64,000 nt of DNA from the NCBI GenBank assembly GCA_037501455.1, contig CM074863.1, forward strand, positions 7,746,001 to 7,810,000, in the 5' to 3' direction. Below, in pieces: positions 48,740-60,274 of the stretch (position 1 is the stretch's first letter; the number at the start of each line of letters is the position of its first letter). The position numbers were made by a program, and so were the translations under genes. The DNA comes from Lantana camara (lineage: Eukaryota > Streptophyta > Magnoliopsida > Lamiales > Verbenaceae). The notes beneath the pieces were generated by a model. That model saw only the letters and a program-made list of their open reading frames with translations, was not told where the DNA came from and ran no database searches.

Positions 48740-49683
48740 ATAACACTAATACTAGCAAAATAAAGTAGACAGAAATTTTTGTTACCTCAGTCCTCAAGGC
48801 TTATCATGTTGAAAAGGTTGACAACTACTGCATAATAGTTGTCAGTACATATAAATGTAATTTACTGTTGTTTTATATCTTTTTGTCTCTCACAATTACA
48901 TTAATAAAAGCTAATACGCTAGCTAGAGATAATAAATATTTTTCATCCACACGCGTTTTACGTGCGACAAGAAATGCATTTCCTAAGCAAAGTAACAAAT
49001 TGTTCCTGTAGATACCAAAAAGTTACAAATCTTAGTTTTCAAGGAAAGATAAACTAATCCACTGAAATTGATGAGCATCAAAGTTTACATCAGGTACCGG
49101 CGTCGAATAAGGGACATATCAAATTCCTCCCATCTTCAGATTAAATCTGTGAAGATGGTGACTGTTTGCACTAAAAATTCGCGTTTATTGATTTTTAGTC
49201 AATATCGAATAAATAATACAAATTATTTGAAAATTCAATTAAAAATGGGTCTTCAATCTTCACTTGATCCTCTGATTCTTCCTTCAAATTTAAAGTTATT
49301 GAATCTTCAAACGGTTCTTGATGAATTTGGTGTTTTGATCTTCTTCAACTTCAAATTTAACTTGAATAACGTTAATTCGCAGGTCTTTCGACCTGTTTAC
49401 GAATCAAACGCCAGATTTTTGGAGAATTCCGTCGAGAACGCCTTCGAACTTATCGATAATTCCGTGGATTTAGCTTGAATATAACGCCGATTCGCTGGTA
49501 TAACGCCTTGATAACGAATCAAACGCCTAGATTTGATAACTTCGGGGGAAAAAAAGGTTTTTAGCCTTTTCTTGAACTTGTAGAGAGATTTTTAGCCTTT
49601 CTTGAATCCGTAGAGAGGTTTTTAGCCTTTCTTGAATTCGTGTTTTTCATTCCCTGCATATTTTAATCAACAGGTTTTGGATA
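48740..49683. other. Intergenic sequence between Copia and the F-box fragment
   Basis: No gene is supported. An open frame at 49068-49478 lacks any domain. Three near-copies of a phrase around TTTTTAGCCTTTCTTGAA occur at 49557-49640, a short degenerate tandem repeat. A pyrimidine stretch and CAG acceptor-like site at about 49673 precede the F-box frame. Confidence 0.45.
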
Positions 49684-49931
49684 TGGATGAAATAAAAGAC
49701 AACAAAAGACAGGTGGTTGAAAAGAGATGGTCTGATTTACAAGAGAAAATCGTTTGTTTGATCAAATCCAACCTTTTCGGTAGAGATTACGATGTCTTTG
49801 GTGCTGTTTGTAGACCATGGAGATCAACTCCACCGCCAATTTATAGCCCCTACCATTATTCTCCGTGCTTGATGGTCATTAACACGATTCGGGAGGCAGC
49901 TATCTCTCCCTCATCCCTTAGCATGGAGTAA
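49684..49931 (+). pseudogene. F-box (DUF295-type) gene fragment
   Basis: Eighty-two codons starting MDEIKDNKRQ contain an F-box-like segment: RWSDLQEKIVCLIKSNL... then VFGAVCRPWRS. In F-box proteins this segment binds SKP1. The SPCLMV stretch that follows recalls the start of DUF295 kelch-like plant F-box proteins. The frame stops at 49931 with none of the roughly 300-residue C-terminal part, so it is a truncated relic, possibly cut by the LTR sequence that follows. Confidence 0.55.
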
Positions 49932-49934
49932 CTA

Positions 49935-52900
49935 ACCTCCAGTTAAACCACTACCAAGAGGTGGTGGCAGTCTGCAACACCAACAATACCCTCGGCCCGA
50001 TACCTTCCGGGTAATTGCTCGCTACGGATACAGTCGAGGCCCATAACATGAATCAAGAATAATATTTTGCTTGCATAACCCGGAATCAAAATTTTGATAA
50101 AGTGGACTTAATATATATAATGTCCTAGTAAAACGTTGATTCCGGCATGAAAGTATTTTTCCCTTAAGAGGGATAGTGTAGTAAAGTAATATGTATATAG
50201 GGTAATAAATCAAAATAGTAGGTAGGCTTGAAAATAGTTTTTATATAGATACGTATGTATAGGCATGATTCCAGTTGAAAACATTTTAACCCTCACCTAT
50301 ACCGGTAGTCAGACATTGTAATGTGGATTCCAGTGCGCCTGAAAGTATTAACTACTATAGACTTAGAACTAGGTTCCCTATATTAATCAAATAAGCACAT
50401 AAAACACATAATGTTCATGCATAAAAGGATTACACATTATTTTAATCAAGTAAACACATAAACTATATCATGTTAGAGAATTCCCGATAGACTCTACTTT
50501 TAACCGTTTAAGGGAAATTAAGTAATTAATCAGGTTTCATGAATTCTTTAACCACTTAAATATTTATTAATCACATTATAATCCTAATTATAACATTAGA
50601 AATGAAATTTAGAATTTAATTTGACAATGTAGGTTATATTTTGAAAATAATTCACAATTTACCGATTTTTGGAAAAGTCGGATAAAATCTTTATTTAAAA
50701 ATTTCAAAACTAATTTTATAATTATTTTAATAATATTTTCGAAATATTCAGCCTATGGGTATACCAAAAAGTCAAAATTACTATTTAAAACATTTACTAT
50801 TCAAATTCTTAAGAATTAAACACCTTATAACATAAAATCAAATTCACACACACACACACACATGTCCAAGAACACCAAGAACATGTTCTTAAGTTCATTT
50901 GAATATTCAAAAAGGGTGTGTAACATGTTTAATCACATTCATATCTATAACATAGAATTGAAGCATAATATAGCAAAATATATGAATTTTCTATGAAAAA
51001 TAATTCTAAATAAATTACTCTAGGCATGAATTTACTCAAACAAGATCATAATTATTTAAATACATACTCACATTATATCATATCATAATTCATGAATTTA
51101 AATAAAATTTCATAATGCACACACATTGTAATTTAAAACTAACAATTATGCACATATATCATAAAATAAAATTCCTAGAGCATAATTTAATTAATCCTAG
51201 ACATGCTACTACTATTATTATACTAAGAACATAATATAAAGCATGAAATAATAAAAAGTAAAACTCACCTTGTAGAGAGAGGGAGAGAATGTCGTGAGGT
51301 TTGGGGAGAGAGGGAGTGATTTTTGTGTGTTGATTTGTGAGTTATAAATGATGCTTGAGAGGGGTATTTATAGGTAGTCATGAGGGGTCTTAGAGCAATT
51401 TCTAAGAGTTTAAGGGAGATGTGTGATGGGTTCTGAATATGGGTTACAGAGTCCGATCACTTTAGAATTTGTTTAGGAGGGGAAAGCCAGTTGAGGTTCG
51501 CCGGAAAAGATGGGGGTTCTACCTGCTAGGACAAACACACAGACAAAGTCAGAAGGCCAAGCTGGGGGAACTGGAGGTGATTCCCAGTTTGGCTCTCCGA
51601 CGCTCAAGTCAGATGAAGATCTGAAAGAGAAAGTGTTAAGTATGAAGTTGCTGCAATGGAAAGAGCTTACAGAGGAGAAGATGACCATGCCTATTTATAG
51701 TTGAGGGTCAGGGACCCTTTAGTCATTTGCGCCGTGTGGTCCTGGCCGAATGTTGCCCTAACACGTGGTGTTGCAAGAGAAACCTAGGAGGAATATTCTC
51801 TGCAAAAGCTGGTGAAAGGTGGTGTTGGCAACAGTGGCAGGTGCGCGGGCATGTACGATGTATCAGAGAGCCGTTTGGGGAGTTGGTAACGAGGGCTGGA
51901 GATCACGCTCGTTGTCAACTAAAGTCTTGGTGGCCAAAGAATCCGCTAGGGGATGAGGGACAGGGCTTGTGTAACGAATTAGAGCGGAAGCCTCTCTGAA
52001 GCGCTCAAAGAGGGCTTCCCTTGATTGTTAACCATGCAGTGTGAATGGTGCTCGTGGAAGAGCGGTAACAATGATCACGTGCAAAGGCGACAGAGACAAC
52101 ACGTGTACTGGGAGGATACTGGCACTTCGAGGGTTTCGGCGCTCGTGTACGATTGTCGTGATCGCAGGACAGGTGTCGCTGTCTTGTAAGTGCCACGTGT
52201 CCAAACGTGGGACGAGCGCATTTTGACCCCATCAATGTGGATGTTTCATAACATAAACAAATGCTTGGTAATTATTTAAGAGATGTGGTTGTCTTATAAC
52301 TTAAACATATGCTTGGTAATAATATAAGAAATGTGGTTGAATTATATTCATTTATTTAATTTTTCTATAGAAGGTTTATGATATCATGGATGATGTCATG
52401 TTGAATAAAAATAAATATAAAATGATATAAAATTTATTCAAGAGTCGAGAGATGAAAACTTGAAGTAGTAAATTAATGAAAGAACGAGTGAAAAATAAGC
52501 TTCGTTATGATTATAAATGTGAGATATTTAGGTTTTTCGTTTACAAGTCATGATCGTTAAAGATAGTGAAAATCATGAGAAAATTATATAAATTCGAAGC
52601 TATGATGAAGTTTAGAGATTGGAAAAATCATTATAATTTAGAGAAAAATTCAAGAAATGTTTTAAGTATAATTTCGAATATTGAATAAAAGTTAATTCGT
52701 TTAAAATAAAATGATAATTTTTAAAAAGGAAAATATTTATAAAATATGTTATGGTTAGAATCAAGTTTTGGTAAATGCATTAAAATTCATAAAATAACTC
52801 AAGGATCGTTTTGACTATAATACTGGATAGGAAAAGTATTTCGGAGAATGTAGGAAAATTCTAGGGCTTTAGGGGTATTTCTGTTATTTTCAAGCTAAAA

Positions 52901-53120
52901 TTGTAGGAATGGGTTTTCGGACGATTTCTAATGCTACGGGAGTTTGGATGAGAATTGGGGTACGGGAATGATACCATAATTCATAAAATTTCGCAAGGAT
53001 TCATTTGAACCCAACATTTGATAGGTAAAAGTGGCTTGGAAAATTTCTACGTTTAGGAATGAATAGTGATTACAGACTTTAGAAGGAATTCTTCTTGACC
53101 CCGAAATCCGGGATGCTACA
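49935..53120 (-). repeat. Minus-strand LTR-like repeat with a solo LTR nested in it
   Basis: The right end is GGATGCTACA at 53120; on the minus strand it reads TGTAGCATCCCGG, a typical plant Gypsy LTR start. A minus-strand TATA box (TATAAATA, 51365-51372) lies about 0.9 kb in once the insert 51424-52234 is subtracted. No coding sequence was found. The left boundary is not resolved: 49935 is the end of the F-box fragment, and a TGTAG at 49007 is the alternative. A (CA)n tract lies at about 50842-50861. Confidence 0.45.
51424..52234 (-). mobile_element. Tat-like solo LTR with perfect target duplication
   Basis: An 811-bp LTR starting TGATGGG and ending CCCCATCA, flanked by a perfect ATGTG duplication (51419-51423 and 52235-52239). 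It is the same family as 4227-4993 and the interrupted copy 5796-9893. It has no internal region, so it formed by LTR-LTR recombination. It serves as the empty-site reference for the nested insertion at 5965. Confidence 0.88.
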
Positions 53121-53586
53121 GTTAGGGTGCAAAGAAAGATTAACCCTATGATTTAAAACTTTATCTATTTAAACACAAAATACTTAATTAACTTAGCATA
53201 TCATCGAAAAATTTAGTTGTATGGGAACTTTTATTGTGGACTACTTGTTTCCTTTATATTGTAGTGATCTCAGAATTATGAATCTTGATCGTGTATTCTT
53301 CTTTATCAAACTAAAATTTGAATCAAATAATTAATCTGACTTACAAGTTTTGACTGATTATGCGAAGATGGGAAAACTAAAGAAGGGCATTAGGTAAATT
53401 CAATGCAGACAGATGTATACGAACCGAGTCGGATTGTAAGCTAATCGGACCGAGCCAGTTGAAGTTTGAATTCAAAAGGTTTGAATCTCTTTCAAACCGA
53501 GCCCATATTCGAATCAAATTCGAACTCGAACCCGTTTAATTCTTGTTTGTGATTCGCGATTCCCGTATTTTATTTGAAAAATATTA

Positions 53587-53643
<57 letters not shown>

Positions 53644-54037
53644 GTACATATAAGTATATATTGTTGAATTAGTTATTACTAATTTACTATGTTACTTTTT
53701 CTTTAAAAAATTATATCTTAAGTTTCAATTCGAAACCGAGTTGAACAAAACTCAAACTATCAACGAATTGAACTTCAAACAAAAAATTTAGTGTTCGTCG
53801 AACCCGGACCGAGCCGAACAAATTTGAGCTAGCCATTTAAAAAAACAACACAACACAGCAATAACAAAAACAACATTCGGGTCGGCTCGATCCGTATACA
53901 TCCTTTCACGGAACTGGATATGAGACATCTGACTGACTGACTGTGGACTCCATGCAAAGATTCCCCTGTCTTTTACTTCTTTCATCAAAATTCATAAAAG
54001 CCAACCTTGGCTTCTTCTCGCACCAGCTTGTTTTTAT
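53121..54037. other. Intergenic with a long (TA)n microsatellite
   Basis: A (TA)n tract of about 50 bases lies at about 53587-53636. The segment 53413-53905 begins and ends with ATGTATACG/CGTATACAT and is rich in CCGAGC words, but no target duplication was found. No gene is seen. Confidence 0.5.
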
Positions 54038-54046
54038 TATATAATA

Positions 54047-54958
54047 GGGTGAATTACATACGGGTCCCTCAGGTATGGCCTAATTACACAGCGGTCCACA
54101 TAACTTTGGATTTTACATGACAGTCCCTAAGGTTTAATTCCGTTAGAGGTCCCTAGGGTTCCGTTAGAATTTTGACCAAAATGACCAAAATGCCCCCAAC
54201 CCCCAAGGACCGGATTGTAATTAGGCCAAATCTCAGGGACCCGTATGTAATTATGTTTAAATTATATTAAAAAATTAGTATTTATAATTAATATATATAA
54301 TTACTAATTTTTATTGATTTAGTAAATACTAATCTTGCTAATATTATATAAATATTTTTAATTAATCATTAAATATAAATTATTATTAATTTTAATATAT
54401 ACTAATATTGTTAATTATTACAGAAACACTTCAACTAGTCATTAAAAGCTCATCTTATTAATATTATCTCTATGATTATTTATTAAATACTAATAATACT
54501 AATATTATATTTTTTTTGAAAAAAATATACTAATATTATATCAATACTTTTAATTAATTTAAATATAAATTGTTTTCAAAATGCATACACATACAATTAG
54601 AGATCACAAGTTCTAAAATTTAAAATATTTAAAGTTAATACTTTTAATTAATACTAATATTGTTTATTAATTATAAAATACAGATTAATTTATATAAACT
54701 ATGCATAATTACATATATATTTAATTATAAATACTAATTTTTTAATATAATTTAAACATAATTACATATGGGTCCCTGAAGTTTGGCCTAATTACAATCC
54801 AGTCCTTGGGGGCATTTTGGTCCTTTTGGTCAAAATTCTAACGGAACCCTAGGGACCTCTAACGGAATCAAACCTTAGGGACTTGTATGTAAAATCCAAA
54901 GATACGTGGACCGCTGTATAATTAGGCCAAACCTTAGGGACCCGTATGTAATTCACCC
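54047..54958. mobile_element. Non-autonomous Mutator-type element with long inverted repeats
   Basis: Ends GGGTGAATTACATACGGGTC and its complement at 54958 extend into inverted repeats of about 230 bp (54047-54280 against 54735-54958). A 9-bp duplication TATATAATA flanks both ends (54038-54046 and 54959-54967). Nine-base duplications and long inverted repeats are Mutator/MULE hallmarks. The 450-bp middle is AT-rich and non-coding. The flank is low complexity, which slightly weakens the duplication evidence. Confidence 0.8.
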
Positions 54959-55628
54959 TATATAATAATATATAATCATCACCGTCCTCCTCCTCACATT
55001 TCCTTTCCTGCCTTCTCATTCTCTCTCTTTCTCACACACACACAGACGTTAGAAAATCAGAACACATTATTCATTGCTGAGCAAGTGAAGGAAACACGAT
55101 CGATGTAAAATGGATAGATAGAAAACTATTTCTGACCATATTTGCTTTACAGTGATGTTATGAAGAGAAACCTTTCAATCAGAATTGGCGCTTTACAAAG
55201 GAAGCAATTACAGTAGCTTTTACCGTGTAAACCTTGGTAAAACCAGTCTCCCACAACCAAATTTTGGAAGATTAATTGATAAAAACAGAGAGTAAGAAGA
55301 TGCAGAGAAAGTAGAGAGAGATGGATCAAGAAAAGACTTTCCATGACCATTCAACTTGCCAAAAGAGTCCATCCTGCGTGGATGCAGCCTAAGGTAACAG
55401 CATAAACATGCAGCCAATCACAACAAAACATGTGCCTAAAGTTGATTGGAGAAAAATCATAAAAAGGTAAGTGGGATGCGCTTCATTAAACGGCAGCGTT
55501 TCATCTTTCAGCTTTGATATAATCAAGTCTCACACGCTTCTTCAATGAAAACGGGTAGCACTTCTTGATAAACGTATGCAGTTGATAACAACAACGTTTG
55601 CATGTTGATCCCTTTCTTACTCCATAAC

Positions 55629-56627
55629 ATGGCGCTCCAGGAGCACTTCGCCACTCAAGATGACAAAAAAGATTATCACAAAAATGAGATCTTTGGATGG
55701 TCTGATCATGATGCTTTCTTCGCCGCGGAAAATGGCGATCCCACGCATTCTTCTTTTAAAAACCTGGTTAGATCCCCAATTTGAAAAATAGGTTTCTTTT
55801 TCTTCTTTTTTTTTCACTCTTTTTAAGTGTTTTTTGTGGAGTTTATAATGCTCTGTGCTGACAATGACTGCCAATTATGGGTTGTGTTTTTGCAGGTTTA
55901 ATGTGATTATAATGCATTACTTAGTATACTAACTTGTTATATGCAATTGGGATTTTTTAATTTCGAATTCCTGTTGAAAATTGTGGAGACTATTTCAGAT
56001 TGACATTGTGCCCTGTATTTGGGATAGAAATGATGATTCACTGTTACAAATTGAAGATAAGTATTTATTTGTGTTTTATTTTGGGGTCAAATTGTTAAAG
56101 TTAGCTTTATGAAAGTTGAATGCTTTACAATTTATTGTCTTATAGTTTGGCACTTGGAAGGCAATAATCTCTAATGCTCATTTCTACATAAGCTACATCA
56201 CATAAAGTTGCATGAGACATATCAAATTTCCCCAATGAATTGAAAACATATTAAAGAATGTATTTTTGCCCCTTTTTCCTTTTCTGCTAAATTCCAAAGT
56301 GATGGCGGCTAGCTTCTATTAGTTGGGATTTTGACGTAGTTCAAGATTTTGACCCCCATTTTGCATATTACTTTTACACAAGAAGAGTTGAAAGGAAATG
56401 AACTTGCTTGTGATGTACTTTGTTCTGGGATTTCAGGAACTTCTGAAAAAAAAAAAAAAAAAATTCAAGTACTCACAGAATATTTATCCTTTTCAATCAA
56501 AGGTTTCAGCAATGATCGACTCCCAGTCCTCGATATGTGGTGAGTTACATGACAAGATTTAAACTTCTTTTTTTTACAGGCAGATTCTGATGAAGAATTA
56601 AAGGGTCATGACACTGGCATGGCTTGA
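55629..56627 (+). CDS. Small uncharacterised protein, three predicted exons
   Basis: Proposed exons 55629-55766, 56503-56539 and 56584-56627 give 72 residues. All joins are GT-AG, phases agree, and the total is divisible by three. Exon 1 starts MALQEHFATQDDKKDYHKNE and contains GWSDHDAFFAAENGD; the last exon encodes the acidic DSDEELKGHDTGMA. No domain or signal is recognised. The 37-nt second exon is short, so the model rests on splice signals alone. Alternatives are a longer transcript starting upstream at 55602 or a non-coding RNA. Codon quality in exon 1 favours real coding. Confidence 0.4.
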
Positions 56628-56640
56628 GATTTGACCTAAT

Positions 56641-56699
56641 TAATGAGAAATTACAAAAACTTCCCATACCTCAGGGGAAGTTTTTGTAATTTCTCATTA
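56641..56699. repeat. Perfect 25-bp inverted repeat (hairpin)
   Basis: Arms 56641-56665 and 56675-56699 are exact reverse complements (TAATGAGAAATTACAAAAAC...) with a 9-base loop. It lies 13 bases after the proposed stop codon at 56627, so a transcript would carry a strong stem in its 3' UTR. The arm sequence resembles ends of MULE-type MITEs, so it may be a minimal transposon remnant. Confidence 0.85.
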
Positions 56700-57475
56700 C
56701 AAAAATATTATTGGACACAACTGATATGAAGAATGTGAATTTTCAGGATGGTTTCTAATAGGGAATCCGCAATACGACCGCGAAGAAAGCAGGCAATATA
56801 ACAGACACCACCATTAAAAGACTAGAAAACGGCAATAGAGACACCGCCATTCTGACTCCAAAAGTTGTATAGAGGGGTCCTGCTTTTGCAATGCTAGCAA
56901 TAAAGGTAGAACCCAAACAAATCCAACATTATAATTTTTTTTTGTTTTTGCCTTTCTTTCACTTCCCTGCACAAGTGTTTTGTCCCTACACCAAAGTCCA
57001 AAGCCAGAAAACCATTCGATCAAAAATTGTCACACCCCCATCTTTGGAAGCAAACACTCACATTTTAATTCTTTGACATTTTCTGACCTCAACCCTCCAT
57101 AAATTCTCCCATTCCCTTCATTTTCCCCCCATCCACAACCAACAATCAACGATATAATAAAGCACTAAAGATATTACTTGGGTTATTTTTCCAGTATATA
57201 TTTGTGTATAGACACACAACTAAGTATCTTGGAGGTCAAGTTTGCTTCAGCAGCATCAGGTTATTATGATCAAACCCTGCAGATGTATGTAAGTACAACT
57301 GTTTTTCTGTCAGGGCTGCAAAGTGTAATTTTCAAAACAATGAAAAAAAGAGGGCTCTCTCATTGCCCTAGCAGATATCCCAAACAATGAAAAAACACAC
57401 AGTAGAGGGCTCTCTCACATATCTCACATTGCCCTAGCAGAAATTCCAGTACAGGTTTCTGGTGTAATCGGTACC

Positions 57476-57784
57476 TTACATATCATGATCATCATTCTCA
57501 CTAGCTCTGTCTTCATTCTCCTCTTCAAGATTTGGATCATCATTCTCCTCCCCAGCATCTGCAGCGTTTTCATCCCCAGTATTTTCGGCACCCCTTTCCT
57601 CCCTCTCACGTCTTCGAGCCCTGCATGCATCAACGTGTGCAATGAATTCTGGTAAAGTGTTCAAACCAATGAGGAAACAGGCACAGGTTCTGCACTTCCA
57701 GTTGAGGTCTTTTAGAGTGACTCTCCCATCTCGTATAGCATTTTGAATTTCAGCTTCTGGAATAGCAATCACCCTTCTGTCCAT
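57476..57784 (-). CDS. Small acidic protein with a C2HC zinc-finger-like motif
   Basis: A 102-residue minus-strand frame. Near residues 31-54 it has C-x2-C-x16-H-x3-C (CRTCACF...HVDAC), the spacing of a zinc-binding finger, followed by a basic RARRREREE patch and a strongly acidic Asn/Asp/Glu tail. The start at 57784 follows directly on a splice acceptor (ATCTATAG). A good donor, TTCAG|GTAAGT, lies at 58158, which suggests a 5' UTR intron spanning 57785-58157. An in-frame TAA upstream in that exon supports initiation at 57784. I do not recognise the family. Confidence 0.5.
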   Translation of the reverse strand: MDRRVIAIPEAEIQNAIRDGRVTLKDLNWKCRTCACFLIGLNTLPEFIAHVDACRARRREREERGAENTGDENAADAGEENDDPNLEEENEDRASENDDHDM

Positions 57785-58369
57785 CTATAGATTAAGTAGG
57801 AAATGTAATTAGGAAATCAGGCAAAATATAGTTGCATACAGGTTACAATATAGATTATAAAATTTAAAAACAGTAAAATCAAACATAAAGTCAAATTCTT
57901 CCCAATCAAATCATAAACTCTATGATTCAAATCTATCAGAAGGCATATTTACCAGCTACCTCTATCTCCTCCTCCAGCCATCACAATGAGTAGTAGGTCA
58001 ACATTGCATAAGCATAAATCTTATGAGATACTGTATTCGAGATAATAATAACATTATTGCATGTAAGATTGTACTACATCGCATTGCATCACCATACCAC
58101 TCATCGATTGACAGAGAAAAGTTAATTATCAATGGAAGATCGAGTGAAATTACTTACCTGAACAATCCAGGAGGAATTGCAAATCCGACGCGACCAGAAA
58201 GAGAAGGTGTATTAGGAGAATGAAGAGAGATGTACGTCATGAAATCAGAGAATAATAAACAGAAAATCAAACTACAATAAGAAACTTACTTTTCAGTGAG
58301 CGTTGTACACCAGGCGAGAATCAATACAGGCGTAGAATCAAAATGAACGCATAAGTAGAATTAGTACAC

Positions 58370-58665
58370 AAGCGAATTAGGAAAATCATAAAGGAAACGC
58401 GATCAGTATAAAGCGAGTTACCAGCAGTAGGGAAAATCATAAACAGGAAAATCATAAAGGAATTGCGATCAGCATAAAGCGAGTTACCAGCAGCAGGGAA
58501 AATCATAAACAGGAAAATCATAAAGGAATTGCGATCAGCATAAAGCGAGTTACCAGCAGCAGGGAAAATCATAAACAGAAAAATACCAGCAGCAGGGAAA
58601 ATCATAAACAAGAAACTCATAAACGAAATGCGATCAGTATAAAGTGAGTTACCAGCAGCAGAATT
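58370..58665. repeat. About 66-bp tandem repeat, roughly four copies
   Basis: Units share AAAATCATAAACAGGAAAATC, ATTGCGATCAGCATAAAG and GAGTTACCAGCAGCAGGG. Two central copies are identical; outer copies are truncated or diverged. It lies about 210 bp upstream of the putative 5' exon of the minus-strand gene at 57476-57784. The open minus frame through it (58321-58854) is a product of the repeat, not a supported gene. Confidence 0.85.
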
Positions 58666-58859
58666 CCAGTTATCAGCGGAGAGAGAATTCCTGAGATCAG
58701 AAATAGCATGCGAATCAAGCAATGTAGAATCAAAAGAGACTTCGGAAAACCATAAAGAGAATATAAAGCGTGTTACCAAGCAGTTACAGTGTGGCGAGAG
58801 AATTCCAGTTACCAGTGGAGAGACCTGAGCATGAAAATGAAACAGGAAACACAAATGAT

Positions 58860-60036
58860 AGGAGAAGCAGTGTTATATACTCTCGCGGCAAAGAAACTTT
58901 CTTTGAATGACAGCCGTAGGATCAGGTAGATGCTGATCCAATGGATGATAATTATTGTGAAGTTCAAAACAATCCCACCGTCCATTGTGAAGAAGGATCA
59001 TCAATGGCTCAGATCGTTGCTGAGGTTAAAAGAATTATTCCCTTTTCAATTATTTGATGATTATGATGTTTTTGTCTTTTAGTGGGTGAGGTGAGGTGCA
59101 TGTTAACTGTGGAGGGTTGTAACTTGTAATCTTGGGGGTTAAGCACATCTAAACCATAAACCTTATATTAAGATATTAAATTTTAAACATATCAATGAAA
59201 TCTATATAAATGGAAATTGGTAACCATCTTCAATCTGAAATTTCACCTTCACCAAGAGTTGTGATTAGATTTAATTTAGTCGAGAAAAGTTAGACAATTT
59301 TTACTTAATTCTCCTTTTTTTTAAAGGGATTTTTACTTAATTCTCGATACATTACTATTTGCCCATTTGGTCTATTTTGAAACTTCATAAACAGTGACCA
59401 ACCGGGTTCCTCACTCCACACTACAAATACAAGACACCCTATCTGTGACCGGCGAACCTACGCTGCCATCAGCCGGGGGAAGGTTATAGTCGATTGTGGT
59501 TGTGCAAGGGGAGCTTAGTTAAGCTGCACCTCCTCAACTTTGTGTAACAACCAGTCAGCCCTAGCTTTTTCTTTGACAAGGGTAGAGAGCTTGGTATTTC
59601 TGTTAAAATATCTTGTTGGATTATATGGACCCCTGAATGCTTGTATTCTTTTCTGACTTCTTTTCTGCTTTGATGGTTCGTTGTGACAGTTTCTTTACTT
59701 CGAATAGAAATGTTGTGAAAGCAGCATCCTTCATCTAATTAAATTTTGAAGTAACTCTTACATAGCTGTTAAGTCATTGGCGTGAGTTATGAAGCAACAA
59801 GTTTATGGCTATTATATTTCCGATTGGAGTTTAGGAAATCAAATGAATTTGTGCAATGGAAACCGCCGATGTGATACCGTGCTTCCATTCTCTAAAGTTT
59901 GAAGTTTCGAACTCTTAGTAGTCCCATTAATTCAAGATATGGCTATTTTTCTCCAGAGATACTGCAATTACAAAAATGAATGAATATTGGGGCTACACGC
60001 AACTTCATAATGCGTTCTTGCCCGACTTCCTACGAA
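58860..60036. other. Intergenic region
   Basis: No gene or clear repeat is recognised in about 1.2 kb before the Copia 5' LTR. Confidence 0.45.
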
Positions 60037-60039
60037 TGT

Positions 60040-60215
60040 TGTTGGAGAATCTCGACAATTTAGGAAAAGATTTGACCTAATTGTAATTTCCTTATACGGG
60101 ACTGATTTGTAGGCTTGTATTAGGCTGTACATCATTTTTATTCTGTAACTTTGGTAGAGCTTGACAACAATGAATACATTACAATTTCCTTCCCAATTCT
60201 CTCTTATTATTAACA
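60040..60215 (+). repeat. 5' LTR of the third Copia element
   Basis: A short LTR of about 176 bp starting TGTTGGAG and ending TTAACA, directly followed by the PBS TGGTATCAGAGC (60216-60227). The start could also be 60037, because TGTTG is repeated. The 3' LTR is beyond the window. Confidence 0.75.
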
Positions 60216-60274
60216 TGGTATCAGAGCGGGTTCCGATTCAATAAGGATTCGAATACCTTGCTCATCACCTACCA

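Noticed and set aside
49068..49478. 136-codon plus frame before the F-box fragment
   Set aside because: No family resemblance; surrounded by repeat-like phrases and too weak to call.
53587..53636. (TA)n tract considered as a special structure
   Set aside because: Ordinary microsatellite; nothing indicates a functional role.
53413..53905. Possible small transposon with ATGTATACG/CGTATACAT ends around a (TA)n tract
   Set aside because: No target-site duplication of 2, 3, 5, 8 or 9 bases could be matched at the ends.
58321..58854. 177-codon minus frame with repeated FMIFPAAGNSLYADR
   Set aside because: It is a translation of the 66-bp tandem repeat, with no independent support.
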